A stretch of 64,000 nt of DNA from the NCBI GenBank assembly GCA_947846985.1, contig CANTUZ010000024.1, positions 868,001 through 932,000 on the forward strand, read 5' to 3'. The notes below the pieces were generated by a model, which was given only the letters and a program-made list of their open reading frames with translations, did not search any database and had not been told where the DNA came from. A program made the translations under genes and the position numbers. This DNA is from Fratercula arctica (taxonomy: Eukaryota; Chordata; Aves; Charadriiformes; Alcidae). Positions 1-10,109 of the stretch are shown in pieces. Positions within the stretch are counted from its first letter, which is position 1, and each line of letters begins with the position of its first letter.

Positions 1-114
1 CTATTAAGTGGGAGTCTTTGATGCTCTGCCCCTTACTCAGGAGCTCCATTGAAGATCAAGACTGTATCATGCATTTCCCAGTCGTTCTTTAGTAAAGGGA
101 TATTTCTGTAGGAT

Positions 115-576
115 TTAGCAGGGCCCACAGCTGCCGCGGCGGTACCTGCTGTACCGGTAAGAGTAGGGGCTGCAAGAGCCAGAACCATAAGATCTACCAT
201 AGCCATACAGACCCCTGTAACCCAGGGAGCCCCCCCCATAGCCATACAGACCCCCATAGCCCAGGGATGAGCCCCCATATCCATACAGACCCCCATAGCC
301 CCCCAGACTGCCATAGCCCGAGAAACTCCCGTAGCCCCCATAGCCAAGGGAGCCCCCAGAGCCCCCAAGGACAGGAGCTCCAGAGGATCCCACAACAGAA
401 CCCTGGGGGAAGGAGCTGAGGATGGGGCCGGGGAAGGTGACGACGATGGGAGGTGGCTGGATCACAGTGGTGGAGTCAGGGCACTGACGGACGCATGGCT
501 CATTCCCACTGTCAGCCAGGGGCTGGGGGCGATAGACACCACAGGCGGAGGGGGAGCACAGGTCGTAGCAAGCCAT
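115..576 (-). CDS. K1, scale-type beta-keratin, 153 aa
   Basis: This is a structural corneous beta-protein for cornified epidermis. The N-terminus (MACYDLC) is Cys-rich, with [11 protein letters not shown] at about residues 25-35. The beta-sheet core runs from about 36 to 66 and includes [20 protein letters not shown] Gly-Tyr-Leu/Ser repeat region follows (about 68-130), then a Tyr/Arg/Ser-rich end closing with RRGSCGPC. The start is the family MACYDLC methionine, just inside exon 2. The length and layout match avian scale keratin (about 150 aa). K1 is the minus-strand partner of K2, to which it is almost identical outside the Gly repeats. The 3' UTR runs off the window edge, so no poly(A) signal is seen. 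Scale type is a family inference; no tissue can be read from DNA. Confidence 0.93.
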   Translation of the reverse strand: MACYDLCSPSACGVYRPQPLADSGNEPCVRQCPDSTTVIQPPPIVVTFPGPILSSFPQGSVVGSSGAPVLGGSGGSLGYGGYGSFSGYGSLGGYGGLYGYGGSSLGYGGLYGYGGGSLGYRGLYGYGRSYGSGSCSPYSYRYSRYRRGSCGPC

Positions 577-597
577 CTCGCAGGGACGGAAGTCAAT

Positions 598-1701
598 CTA
601 AAAGAGCTGAATTTACCAAGTACAAGACATTATTTACATATGTAAAAGTACTAGAGAGTTCACTGCATTTCCTCAGATAGGAGTGCTTTGAAGTACACCC
701 ATTTGCTCATGTCTATTAGAAATTAAAATTGAAGCAGAACAGCTAAATTATTTGCTCTGATGCTTTGGTGAGTCAGTGGATCAGCAAGGACTGGGACTCC
801 AAGAGTGGAGTGTGTTGTTATGGATTTCATGACTCTAACTCTTCTTTCCCACTGATCTCCTTTGTTCTGAGCCTTGTGAGAACAGGGATTATAAGTAATT
901 GCCTATTCAGATTTTACTCAGTAACTTGTTTGATGAGACCATTACAAGAGAATTGCAGAGATTATTGCTGCCAGTTTCCAAACATTGAATCAGGGCACTA
1001 AGATATTTGTGACTAACTTAACACCACACTGTTTTGATTCTGGGCTCTGATCTCTTTTGAAAAAAAATCTGACTCGTTAGACAACTTGCCCCCATTAACA
1101 TGAAAAACCCATCTCTTCTTCTGTCAGCTTCTTAAATTCCTTCCAATACACCTCTTTCTCTTAATTAAATAAGTTTCTTACAGAGCATTTTCAACAGCTC
1201 TCAATTCATCTCTGTGTCCTCCTCTGTCTAAGCCAGTGCCTGATCTCTGGTAGTGTTCATGCCCATTTATCTTGAATTAATATAAAAGCACCTTGACTGA
1301 TCTGTAATGGAATAAACTGGAGATAATGAAAGGTCTGCTTCTAAGCTCAGCATTTCCCTGTGAACAATGAAGACTTAAACTTTTCAAATAATTTCCAGTT
1401 ACCCATATAGGCAAACAAGGCAGGGGAATGCATATTGAGCTAGTCACACAATTTCTTCAGCTGTTGGAAGTAAACTAATAACAAAAAATTTTCTGCAATA
1501 TCAAGAAACTTACAGTTTGCTTTGAAGTTAAATGCCAACCCTGAATGCAGAGAATAGCTGTCCATAACATTATCATTTTTGTAAGCTTTATCTATTCACC
1601 TAACCTTGTACTCACTAGTTCTTAATGGAAGAGACCATCCTAGATTAAATTGTATAGCAAAGACTTATTCCAATAGTTGTAAAGGGCAGATTCAGACTTA
1701 C
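598..1701 (-). other. K1 intron
   Basis: About 1.1 kb between the exon 1 donor (GTAAGT at 1696-1701, minus strand) and the acceptor AG at 598-599 (minus). I see no other gene or repeat in it. Confidence 0.75.
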
Positions 1702-1769
1702 CTGGTTTGCTGAGGAGAGTGAGTGAAGAGAAGAGGTTGGAAGAACCCTGAGTAGAGAGAGCTTTTATA
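1702..1769 (-). promoter_or_regulatory. K1 TATA box and non-coding exon 1
   Basis: TATAAAAG lies at 1762-1769 on the minus strand. Exon 1 should start about 30 bp downstream and ends at 1702 (AACCAG|GTAAGT). It carries no ATG-led coding part. The start site is estimated, not seen. Confidence 0.8.
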
Positions 1770-1857
1770 CAGTTCAGACTGCCTGAGGGATGAGAAGCTG
1801 GTTTTGTGAATGTGGATCTAATTAGTTGACACGGCACATTTTTTGTATTGATGGCTC

Positions 1858-1915
1858 CACAAAGTGATGAAATTTTTGCTCTCTGTTTTTGTTTATTACT
1901 TGATTTCAATTATCA
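1858..1915 (-). promoter_or_regulatory. K1 upstream conserved element
   Basis: On the minus strand this reads AATAAACAAAAACAGAGAGC followed by AAAA and TTTCATCACTTTG. The same words recur at the same distance from the TATA box in psi, K2, K5 and others. The AATAAACA part resembles a forkhead core, which is inference. Confidence 0.6.
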
Positions 1916-3456
1916 CGTAACATAACACACGCATTTACATCACGCAAGGTTCTTTCATCTAAAAGAGTGATGGGTGAAACCAATGCATCTGTCATCCTAA
2001 AACACGATTCATGAAATTAATATCAGTTTTCTATTCTCTTTGGAGTTGAGCCATGTAGTAAGCTGCTTATACACGGATATTCTTCTTTTGCTGTCTTATA
2101 TGACAATAATGCCCAGACATTTATCAGAAATAACCTGCTGTGAGATGTTGCTGTCAAAGTCCCTTACATAAGTTTTCTCTCTTCTTAAAGAGTCTATATA
2201 CAGTCTATTGTTAAATCCTCATGAGGGTGGGCAATATTTCTTATGTGCTTAGGTTTATTTCTGAGAGATGATAAAATTCATATTGGAATCCAGGGGGGAT
2301 TCCCAATACTCTCTGAATTTCGGGCAGAGATTATATTGTGGGCACTCCCAAACACACAGAGGCAGATGTCCAAAACAGCCTTAGGTTTTATCAGACCCTC
2401 AAACTACAGCTTAAAGCTCAATTTAGTTCTGAAAGGAGAGATATTTATATTTAATATAAACTGATGAGACTTCCTGCTTAAATCGAAGACCATTCACAGG
2501 TATTAAAGGATTTCTGTGACTCTTCTTTCACTTGCATATCCAATAGATAAAAGCAACCTTTTAGACATCAAAGTGTCATTAAAGTGACATCAAAAAGTGG
2601 ACAAATTCCCAGTGAATATCTGAAATCATAAGCAGTCAGGGATATTCAAACTTTCAGCTCAGTTTGATCCACAAGTTTGAGAGGATACAGTTTTCTGAAG
2701 TTTCCTTTAATTTCTATCTTGCTCCTCAGGAGCCCTTGATCCTGGACTATACCTGATCTGGCAGGTAACACCATCATTAATGACATCTTTCAGTAGAGAG
2801 TAATTACGAGGTGGGAATCCACTGGGAAAAGCAAATGCTGGCTTTTGCTGAGGTTTCTTTCTTTGTTTATGCCATTGTTGTAATACTATATCATTATCAT
2901 GGTTATCATAATCATGAACGTAGTTATCTTCAGACCACATATTATTTCTAAATTATGAGCTTTTCCAAATCTGGAGATACATATGGAGATTTCCCCAGCT
3001 ACAATATTGAAAAAGGCCACCCCAAAGTTTTATGAGGACATTCCAAGGGATTTTCAAATACCTCACAAGCACTCATTACTAGCTTGTACATACTGTGTCA
3101 TAATTATATAAAAAGTATGCCTGTATGCATACACCCCACTATTAGGAGAGATTATCACATTAAAATAGGGAAGTTAAGGTCACTTGGGTTTTTCCCATAA
3201 TCAGTTCATGTTTTATAACACTTTTTGGACCTTCCTTTCTTTGACTTTAAGAATAAAATCTATTTTATTTTTTATTAAAGTGCACATTGGTCCAGAAACA
3301 GAAATCTACTTATGTTAATGGGACTATTACACCCCCCCACCCCCCAAAAAAAATTCCAAACCCAAAAACCAAACCCAAAACCAATGGAGTCTCTCTTCAT
3401 TGTGTCAGGGCTAGAATCCCTTTCAGTAGCCATGTCTTATCACCTGATTTACTTGC
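1916..3456. other. Intergenic, upstream of K1 and K2
   Basis: AT-rich spacer between the head-to-head K1 and K2 promoters. It contains a short C-run near 3331-3346. I see no gene. Confidence 0.6.
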
Positions 3457-4212
3457 TGTCCTGGTTTGAGGTAAAACAGAACCAATTTTCTGATTTGTAA
3501 TTTTACTTTTTAGCTGGGCCTCTTCTAACTGACTAAAGTCTGAAATTAACAGCCTATTGTTCAGAAAGTGTTCCTCTCTGAGTGATAAGACCTCATTATA
3601 CCAAGGAATGGTGTGCACAGAGGTGCTTGCTTATACTTATTGCTATAACAACCAAGGTCAGCTAATTTCGCTATTTGCCCCGTTAGAGGGTGGGAAGTGG
3701 AGAAGCGTAGAGGGGTCCCACCTGTGGGGAGGAGCGGATGGGACAGGTGACCCAAAACTGACCAACAGGGTATTCCATCCCATCTGCATCACGCTCAGTA
3801 TAAAAGCTAAGGGATCAAAGGGGCAAGGCTGCTCTAGCTCGTTTTTCTCTTTCTTAATGGCCGACATGTGAGGAGGACCCTGTCTGTTCATCTGCCTTTG
3901 ATCCCGATCTGAGTATTCCTGACTCTAGTTCTGAAATTCAGCTCCTGTCCGTCACTGACTCCAGTCTGGGACTTTCCCTGTGTCTGCTGGTGACGCGATC
4001 GTCATCCTGGGAGCTGGATACAGTTTCGTATATATTGTATACTTTTTAAAATTTTATTATTATTTCTTATTTCCTTATTTATTATTATTTTCATTAAAGT
4101 AGTTCTTTTTTCTAAACTCATAAATCTCCTTATCTCTTCCTCTCCTCTCTGAGGAGGGGGCAGGGAGGGCCATCTGTCATTCTGATTGGCCAATCTGGCC
4201 AAAACCATGACA
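3457..4212 (+). mobile_element. Solo LTR, avian ERVL-like
   Basis: A 756 bp element begins TGTCCTGGTTTGAGG and ends CCATGACA, so it has TG...CA termini. It is flanked by the 5 bp direct repeat CTTGC at 3452-3456 and 4213-4217. It has its own TATAAAAG at 3799-3806 and an ATTAAA near 4093-4098. There is no internal retroviral coding region, so it is a solo LTR left by LTR-LTR recombination. The start and end words and the 5 bp target duplication fit avian ERVL-type LTRs; the family name is from memory of the terminal consensus. It sits about 0.7 kb upstream of the K2 TATA box, in the same orientation. Confidence 0.85.
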
Positions 4213-4217
4213 CTTGC

Positions 4218-4744
4218 TTTTCTTAGTCTTGTGTTCTTAGATATGTCTCTCTTACACATAACAATAGGAGGAGAAAACATGATAAAACATAAAGGAAAGA
4301 AATGCTCATGAAACAACTCAGAAAAATCAGTTTCCATAGACTTGTAACTGACAGCTGAAATATTTCCCTGTTCCTGGGACTGAAATACAACTAGTAGAAA
4401 ACCATTCAAAAGCCATTAAAAGATGCTCCCGATTGTTGTGTTTGTCTTGTATTGAGTATCTGGAAGTAGAAGTGGTAACTAAGCCTGCAGAATGTTACCC
4501 TTCTTTTTTGTTTCCAGCCTTCATTTTGAGATCCTAAAAGAAATTCCTTTTTTTTTTTTTTTCTCCAGGTATACTGTTCATTACACTAAAAGGCCTGTAA
4601 CTGGACAAAAGAAATTACTGTCCTCCTGTCATCCTAATAATGCAGGACTCTTAAATAAATTAAATCAGTTTACTTCCGCCCCTAATGCTAAAGGGAGTAA
4701 TGGAATAATAAAAAATAATCCCACATGTAAAGCCAGGAGATAAT
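4218..4744. other. Spacer between LTR and K2 promoter
   Basis: AT-rich, with a T-run near 4546-4562. A 16-base word (TAAGCCTGCAGAATGT, 4480-4495) recurs exactly at 10741-10756 upstream of K4. No gene is seen. Confidence 0.5.
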
Positions 4745-4760
4745 AGTTCTGCGGTGGAGC

Positions 4761-4850
4761 GTGCATGTCATGCTATGTGTGGGTTTGAAATGCCTGCAAC
4801 GCACAAGCAATAAGCAAAAACAATTTCAGCACTTTGAGAAACTACGTATC
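4761..4850 (+). promoter_or_regulatory. K2 upstream conserved element
   Basis: Holds GTGCATGTCATGCT (4761-4774), then AATAAGCAAAAACAATTTCA and CACTTTG. The same order and spacing occur upstream of K5. Confidence 0.6.
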
Positions 4851-4927
4851 CTACAATTTGGGGTTGGTACCTAATTATGAACTCACGCACAGGATGCCTA
4901 ATGTCCTCCAGGCAATCGACGGAGCTG

Positions 4928-4993
4928 TATAAAAACTCTCCGCGTGAAGTCTTTCTATCCACTTCTCTCGCCTTACTCGCCTTCGTGAATTGG
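4928..4993 (+). promoter_or_regulatory. K2 TATA box and non-coding exon 1
   Basis: TATAAAAA at 4928-4935. Exon 1 ends at 4993 before donor GTAAAT, slightly weaker than the GTAAGT used by the other genes. The intron runs 4994-5593 and ends TTTTACAG. Confidence 0.8.
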
Positions 4994-5614
4994 GTAAATC
5001 AGATTTCTCTCCAACTTTGCTAAACTTAACTTCCTGTCAAGAACTCAGGGTCTTAATTTAGGGCCAAGTCCTCTTCAGTTACTGCCAGGCTGACAGTGAT
5101 CTGTAGATTATTTGCTGCTGGAAATAATGTTTGTTTTCTCATTCATTACCAGGCTCTGTAAAGATAGGCTCCAGAAGAAGGGTATATCAAGCAGTTTTGA
5201 ATCCCAAACTTGTAATATTTTAGCACTTTAAAGAATTTCTTGACTATTTTAGGAGACAAAGAATAGTTCATATACATGGTTTCATATGGCTGCATTTAGC
5301 AGAGTTCTGCAGAGCCGAAAACAGGAAACATCAAACTTACTAAGTAGAAACCATCAACCAATAGTAATGTAATAGTATTAAAATTAGCTCATCTGGAAAT
5401 ACCAAAGATACAATTGAAAAGTACATGACTGTCTTACTAAAGTCCAAACTAGCCTCCAGGTTACAGTTCTAGGAAGAATAGTAATAGAAAATGCATTTAC
5501 TTCTCAGGTTTACTACTGATACCCTGTTGGACTGCTTCATCATAACTTGATGTTTGATATTTCTTTGTTAACCTAAATGACCATGTTTTACAGATTGACT
5601 TCTGTCCCTGCGAG

Positions 5615-6094
5615 ATGGCTTGCTACGACCTGTGCTCCCCCTCCGCCTGTGGTGTCTATCGCCCCCAGCCCCTGGCTGACAGTGGGAATGAGCCGTGCGT
5701 CCGTCAGTGCCCTGACTCCACCACTGTGATCCAGCCACCTCCCATCGTCGTCACCTTCCCCGGCCCCATCCTCAGCTCCTTCCCCCAGGGTTCTGTTGTG
5801 GGATCCTCTGGAGCTCCTGTCCTTGGGGGCTCTGGGGGCTCCCTTGGCTATGGGGGCTACGGGGGTTTCTCGGGCTATGGCAGTCTGGGGGGCTATGGCA
5901 GTCTGGGGGGCTATGGAGGCTCCCTGGGCTATGGGGGTCTGTATGGATATTGGGGCTCATCCCTGGGCTGTGGGGGGGGCTCCCTGGGTTACAGGGGTCT
6001 GTATGGCTATGGTAGATCTTATGGTTCTGGCTCTTGCAGCCCCTACTCTTACCGGTACAGCAGGTACCGCCGCGGCAGCTGTGGGCCCTGCTAA
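5615..6094 (+). CDS. K2, scale-type beta-keratin, 159 aa
   Basis: A scale-type corneous beta-protein with the same layout as K1: Cys-rich MACYDLC start, beta core with [14 protein letters not shown], Gly-Tyr repeats, and RRGSCGPC end. Exon 2 starts at 5594 (acceptor TTTTACAG), 21 bp before the ATG. The N-terminal 80 or so residues are the same as K1, and so is the C-terminal block. The two differ mainly in the number and order of Gly repeat units in the middle (K2 has two [14 protein letters not shown] units and one [10 protein letters not shown] unit with an extra Cys and Trp). It is the plus-strand member of a head-to-head pair. A role in hard scale, claw or beak cornification is inferred from family. 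Confidence 0.93.
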   Translation: MACYDLCSPSACGVYRPQPLADSGNEPCVRQCPDSTTVIQPPPIVVTFPGPILSSFPQGSVVGSSGAPVLGGSGGSLGYGGYGGFSGYGSLGGYGSLGGYGGSLGYGGLYGYWGSSLGCGGGSLGYRGLYGYGRSYGSGSCSPYSYRYSRYRRGSCGPC

Positions 6095-6461
6095 ATCCTA
6101 CAGAAATATCCCAAGTGAGGTATAACCACGAAATGAGATGGGATGGTTTCACAGCTAAAGAGGTCTGAGCCTCCACTGCTCTGTTCCAAGATCAGGGAGC
6201 CGTACCCTTGCAGCCCCTCTTGAATTTCTCCTCTTAACTTCTACTTTCAGTTTCTGCCTTAATGCTTCTTCTGTCACATTTCCATATTGCCTGGGGGAAA
6301 ACATGTAACAAAGTTGCTCAAAATGGTTCCTGTTTGTTGCAATTAACAGCTAAGACTCAGGAAGAAAAAAAAATAATCAACCATGTGTGAATGTGTCCCT
6401 GGCTGGAGAACAGTTTGATACTTGTCGGAGACTCTGAAAATGTATTCTTTACCTCACTGTC

Positions 6462-6481
6462 ATTAAAAGTTTATTGCATCA
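6462..6481 (+). terminator. K2 poly(A) signal
   Basis: ATTAAA at 6462-6467 followed by GCATCA ending at 6481, the same 3'-end arrangement as in the other genes. It gives a 3' UTR of about 0.4 kb. Confidence 0.7.
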
Positions 6482-6489
6482 AAGTTGCC

Positions 6490-7850
6490 ATGTTCTGCTG
6501 TTCTTACCTCATGTTTTTATTCTTGTTATTTACCTTAGGAGAAGTCTAACCCGTGCAGTTGGCAATAACAGTCTAAACTATGTAGATGAATGTCCTGCCC
6601 CAAAAAAGTCAGGGATTTCAAATGGATAAAAGCAGTTTGAAGCCCTCAGCACAGAAATAACTACTCTCCTGCCCTCACCATTTTTCAGATAAAGATTCTT
6701 GACATTTTTGTAGAATTTGGCTTCTTGGTTGAACATCCACTGGTTGGTTACAGATTAGTAGTGGTAGAGAAATGAAAGAGTAGATAACTAATTTTAAACT
6801 CTTTCCTAAAAACATTAGACTTCAGTAAGAATTTCTTCCAACTAAGTCTTTATCTCCTTAAACTTCATATTCTCCCTCGAATACTTAAGCTCTGTCCTTA
6901 GTAACAGTTTCTACAGAAAGTTAACCTAATTTTCTGTCAAATCCTTAAAGAATGAAAGTTTTCTGGACCATACAATGGAACTTTTCAATCTGAAACTTGC
7001 GTAATGGTCTTTCTGTATAATCATGAACTCTAAGGTGTTGGATGTTTTTTTGACAGAAAACTCCATTCAGCTGCCTCAAGGGCTGATTCACCTGTGCCAG
7101 AAGAAGAGCCGGAATAGATAAAACAAAGTTATGGTACCTGGAAAGCCTAAAAGGTAGGAAAAGTCATAACCCTGTACACACATCCTCAACACCATTGTTG
7201 TGTTTCCCAACTCCTCCTGTGTGGGAAATCCTCACAGCAGAAACCCCTGCTTTGAGCAGCTCTAACTTTCAGCCTCTCCCATGATATTCCTCATCTAAAA
7301 GGTCCATTAGATGGAGTCTACCCACCTCTGAGGAGCTCTTTTCCTTCTTGCAGCTCCTCCAACCCTCTCCTTCTCAGCAGCTCCATCCCAATACCCTTCA
7401 CCACTCCCTCCCCACCTCCTTAAATCAATTCTGGCTCAGGACCATCCCTCCCACCTGAGGGCCTCATCTGCCACTCTTTGCCCCTCATGGTGGGGCATGG
7501 GTGCCATAATCTGCTTTGAATCCAGCTTCAGCTGAGCCACCAGCTCGGCTCCTGCTATGATCAGCAAAGATGTTTAAATGGCTCATTAGGGAACGGAGGT
7601 TTAGTCTGATTTATTTCTAAAAATAATGTTGTTATTATTGGAACCCCGGCCAACTGGGGAGAGAGGATTCCTCTTCCCAAATGCGTGCACTGAGTGCTAC
7701 AAGCAGCGACTGATTTCAATAATAGCTGGGCTATTTCAGCTGTGTGTTTGAAGTCTGAGCCTCTTCCTATGTAAGGATGTGAGTTTTCCCCAGCTACAGA
7801 GAGGAGAGTTGTCTATCCACAGTAGAAGAAATGAAAACTAAAAGTTGATT
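6490..7850. other. Spacer between convergent K2 and K3
   Basis: About 1.4 kb between the two 3' ends. The stretch 7200-7500 is C- and T-rich. No gene or clear repeat is seen. Confidence 0.5.
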
Positions 7851-7854
7851 TGTT

Positions 7855-7879
7855 TGATGCAGAGTAGAATCACTTTAAT
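7855..7879 (-). terminator. K3 poly(A) signal
   Basis: On the minus strand, ATTAAA (7874-7879) followed by GCATCA (7855-7860). Confidence 0.7.
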
Positions 7880-8221
7880 GAGAAATAAACATTCACAGAA
7901 AAGCATTGTAGAGTATCAAGGATATGCATCAGAGTGCAGGCAGCTCCTTCCATAATTGTTGTTCTTCAGCTGGACAGTGAAGTACCATTTTATAAGAACA
8001 TAAATTACTTGTTTTATCCTGTGCATTATACACATAGGTGGAAAAAAGCCCAAAAGACCATGAGTAAAGGGTGAAGAATCTAAGGACGTGCTGCGTGCTC
8101 CCACTCCACCGCGGTGGGGTGGCAGGACTTCACAACACCTCCTTTGGGATGATGGCTGTGGATCAAGATCGTATCTCGTAGTTGCCGGTTATTCCTTACT
8201 CAGGGGATATTTCTGCAGGAT

Positions 8222-8656
8222 TTAGCAGGGCCCCCAGCTCCCACGGTTGTACCTGTTGTACCAGTAGGAGTAAGGGTTGCAATAGCCGGAACCATAGGGT
8301 CTACCATAGCCCCAGAGACCCCTGTAACCCAGGGAGCCCCCATAGCCCCACAGACCCCCATAGCCCAGGGAGGAGCCGTAGCCGCCATAGCCCCACAGGC
8401 CCCCATAGCCCAGGGAGCCATAGCCTCCGTAGCCCCCAGAGCCCCCAAGGACGGGGGCTCCAGAGGATCCCACAACAGAATCCTGGGGGAAGGAGCTGAG
8501 GATGGGGCCGGGGAAGGTGACGACGACAGGAGGTGGCTGGATCACAGTGGTGGAGTCAGGGCACTGGCGGACACAGGGCTCGTTGCAGCTGTCAGCCAGG
8601 GGCTGGGGGCGGTAGACGCCGCAGGCGGAGGTGGAGCACAGGTCGTAGCAAGCCAT
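8222..8656 (-). CDS. K3, scale-type beta-keratin, 144 aa
   Basis: A scale-type corneous beta-protein. It begins [19 protein letters not shown], has [11 protein letters not shown] and the [14 protein letters not shown] core, then repeats of the type [11 protein letters not shown], and ends NRGSWGPC. Compared with K1/K2, several repeat Tyr residues are Trp, and the penultimate Cys is Trp, so the end has one fewer Cys. The reading frame is open 11 codons further upstream, but that part is 5' UTR and intron; MACYDLC is the conserved start. The protein differs from K4 by one residue (an Arg for a Gly near residue 116). It is the minus-strand half of the K3/K4 head-to-head pair. Exon 2 begins at about 8676. 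Confidence 0.93.
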   Translation of the reverse strand: MACYDLCSTSACGVYRPQPLADSCNEPCVRQCPDSTTVIQPPPVVVTFPGPILSSFPQDSVVGSSGAPVLGGSGGYGGYGSLGYGGLWGYGGYGSSLGYGGLWGYGGSLGYRGLWGYGRPYGSGYCNPYSYWYNRYNRGSWGPC

Positions 8657-8676
8657 CTCGTAGGGATGGAGGTAAG

Positions 8677-9940
8677 CTGCAACACACACTGATTATTAGA
8701 CTAAGTAGAAGACAGGCTTCAAGAGCTTACATAAAAATAATGAGTCAAGTACAGGATTTTGAGTAAATAAACTGATTTCCCACTTTGCAGTCATAATCCT
8801 CATTTTTCAAAAAGCAGATTTTTGAAAATCCTCTAAAAGATGTCTACACATCCAAAAGCACACGGAAAATGTTATGCCTAGCTCTGAAAGTGTTCATGAA
8901 TAACTTGCAAAGAACTTAGAGATATTTCTACACATTAAACTGAAAACTGAGAAGCAAAACCAAGGAGAGCAAAGTGACTTTGTCCAAGGACATTTGATGA
9001 GTCAATAGTAAACCTGCTGAACCCAAATCCAAGTTTGCCATGAGATGTAGTTTATGTATAACTTAATTATAGTAGCTTCTTCCTACTCATCCCAATTTTG
9101 CTGAGAGTTGTAGGAACAACAGATTATAGGATTGTCACTGCCCAGGTTGCTCAGAAAGCCATTTGACAAGACAATAACAGACAAATGGTGGTGTTATTAT
9201 CCCAGTTCCCATCTATGCAGCCACTGTATGGACAATCTCAATATAAATAGTGTTTCAGTCCCTAATGTCTTTCAAAAAAACTAATTTCAAATTATTATTC
9301 CCAGGACAAACCAGTAGTCCTTGGCAAACCCAAGAATTCAGGCTATGTTCTCCCCTCTAAACTTAGTTATTTTCTCCAAGAGTGACTTTATTCTTCACTC
9401 ACTATGTCCTGCAAGTCCTTAGCAGGGTTCTGAGGAAGAATATGAAGGCAAGAAAGTAAAGGACAGCCAGAAGATTTGCTGTACTGGGACAACACACATA
9501 ACTTTCTCAGATGCATCGTTTGTTCATCAGGTTGCATGGATGGCTGCAGTGGTGAAGCCCTTATTAAATGTTGAACCTCATATGCAAATTTTGGAATAGG
9601 TTGAATACATTGAAGTAAGAATCATAGAATATCTCAAGTTGGAAAGGATCCATAAAGATCATCGAGTCCAACTCTGTGCTCCTCACAGGACTACCTAAAA
9701 CTAAACTGGATGACTAAGAGCGTTGTCCAGTCACTCCAGGGTCCAGTGTTTCTGACACTGAGAACTCTGTAGGGCCCCCCCCTCACCAAATAGGTGTACC
9801 TGCCACCCTAGAGCCAGCACGAGAATCTATGCCCCAAGACAACAGAGATACACTCAACAGTATGGATGGTGGACACCAACTGATGTTGAAACGAGCAATA
9901 AAAAGGTACATGGATAGCAATAAAGAAGAATCAGACTTAC
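8677..9940 (-). other. K3 intron
   Basis: About 1.26 kb from donor GTAAGT (9935-9940, minus) to an acceptor CAG at 8677-8679. A second upstream CAG lies near 8688-8690, matching the one available to K4. It contains a CR1 fragment. Confidence 0.7.
9620..9745 (-). mobile_element. CR1 LINE 3' fragment
   Basis: The plus strand starts AATCATAGAATATCTCAAGT and continues with a GATCATCGAGTCCAAC-like word, which is the reverse complement of an avian CR1 3' end. It lies inside the K3 intron, on the same strand as the gene. Confidence 0.8.
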
Positions 9941-10002
9941 CCAAGTCTCCAAGAAGTCAAGGGAAGTGTTTGGAAGAGCTATGAGAGAGAAGAGCTTTTA
10001 TA
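9941..10002 (-). promoter_or_regulatory. K3 TATA box and non-coding exon 1
   Basis: TATAAAAG at 9995-10002 on the minus strand, exon 1 ending at 9941 (CTTGG|GTAAGT). A related upstream element (AATTTCATCATCTC on the minus strand) lies near 10070-10110. Confidence 0.8.
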
Positions 10003-10109
10003 TTGGAGCAGCTGGAGGTACAAAATCAACACTGGTTGCCCGCCCCAATTTCAAACACGTGTAACCCGTCGAGATGATGAAATTGCTGAGTTCATTATTG
10101 GAGTTTATG

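Noticed and set aside
5772..6176. Open frames on both strands rich in Met/Gly/Ala or His/Ser/Pro over the K2 repeats
   Set aside because: Other-frame readings of GGYG codons; the same frames appear at K1, K3 and K4.
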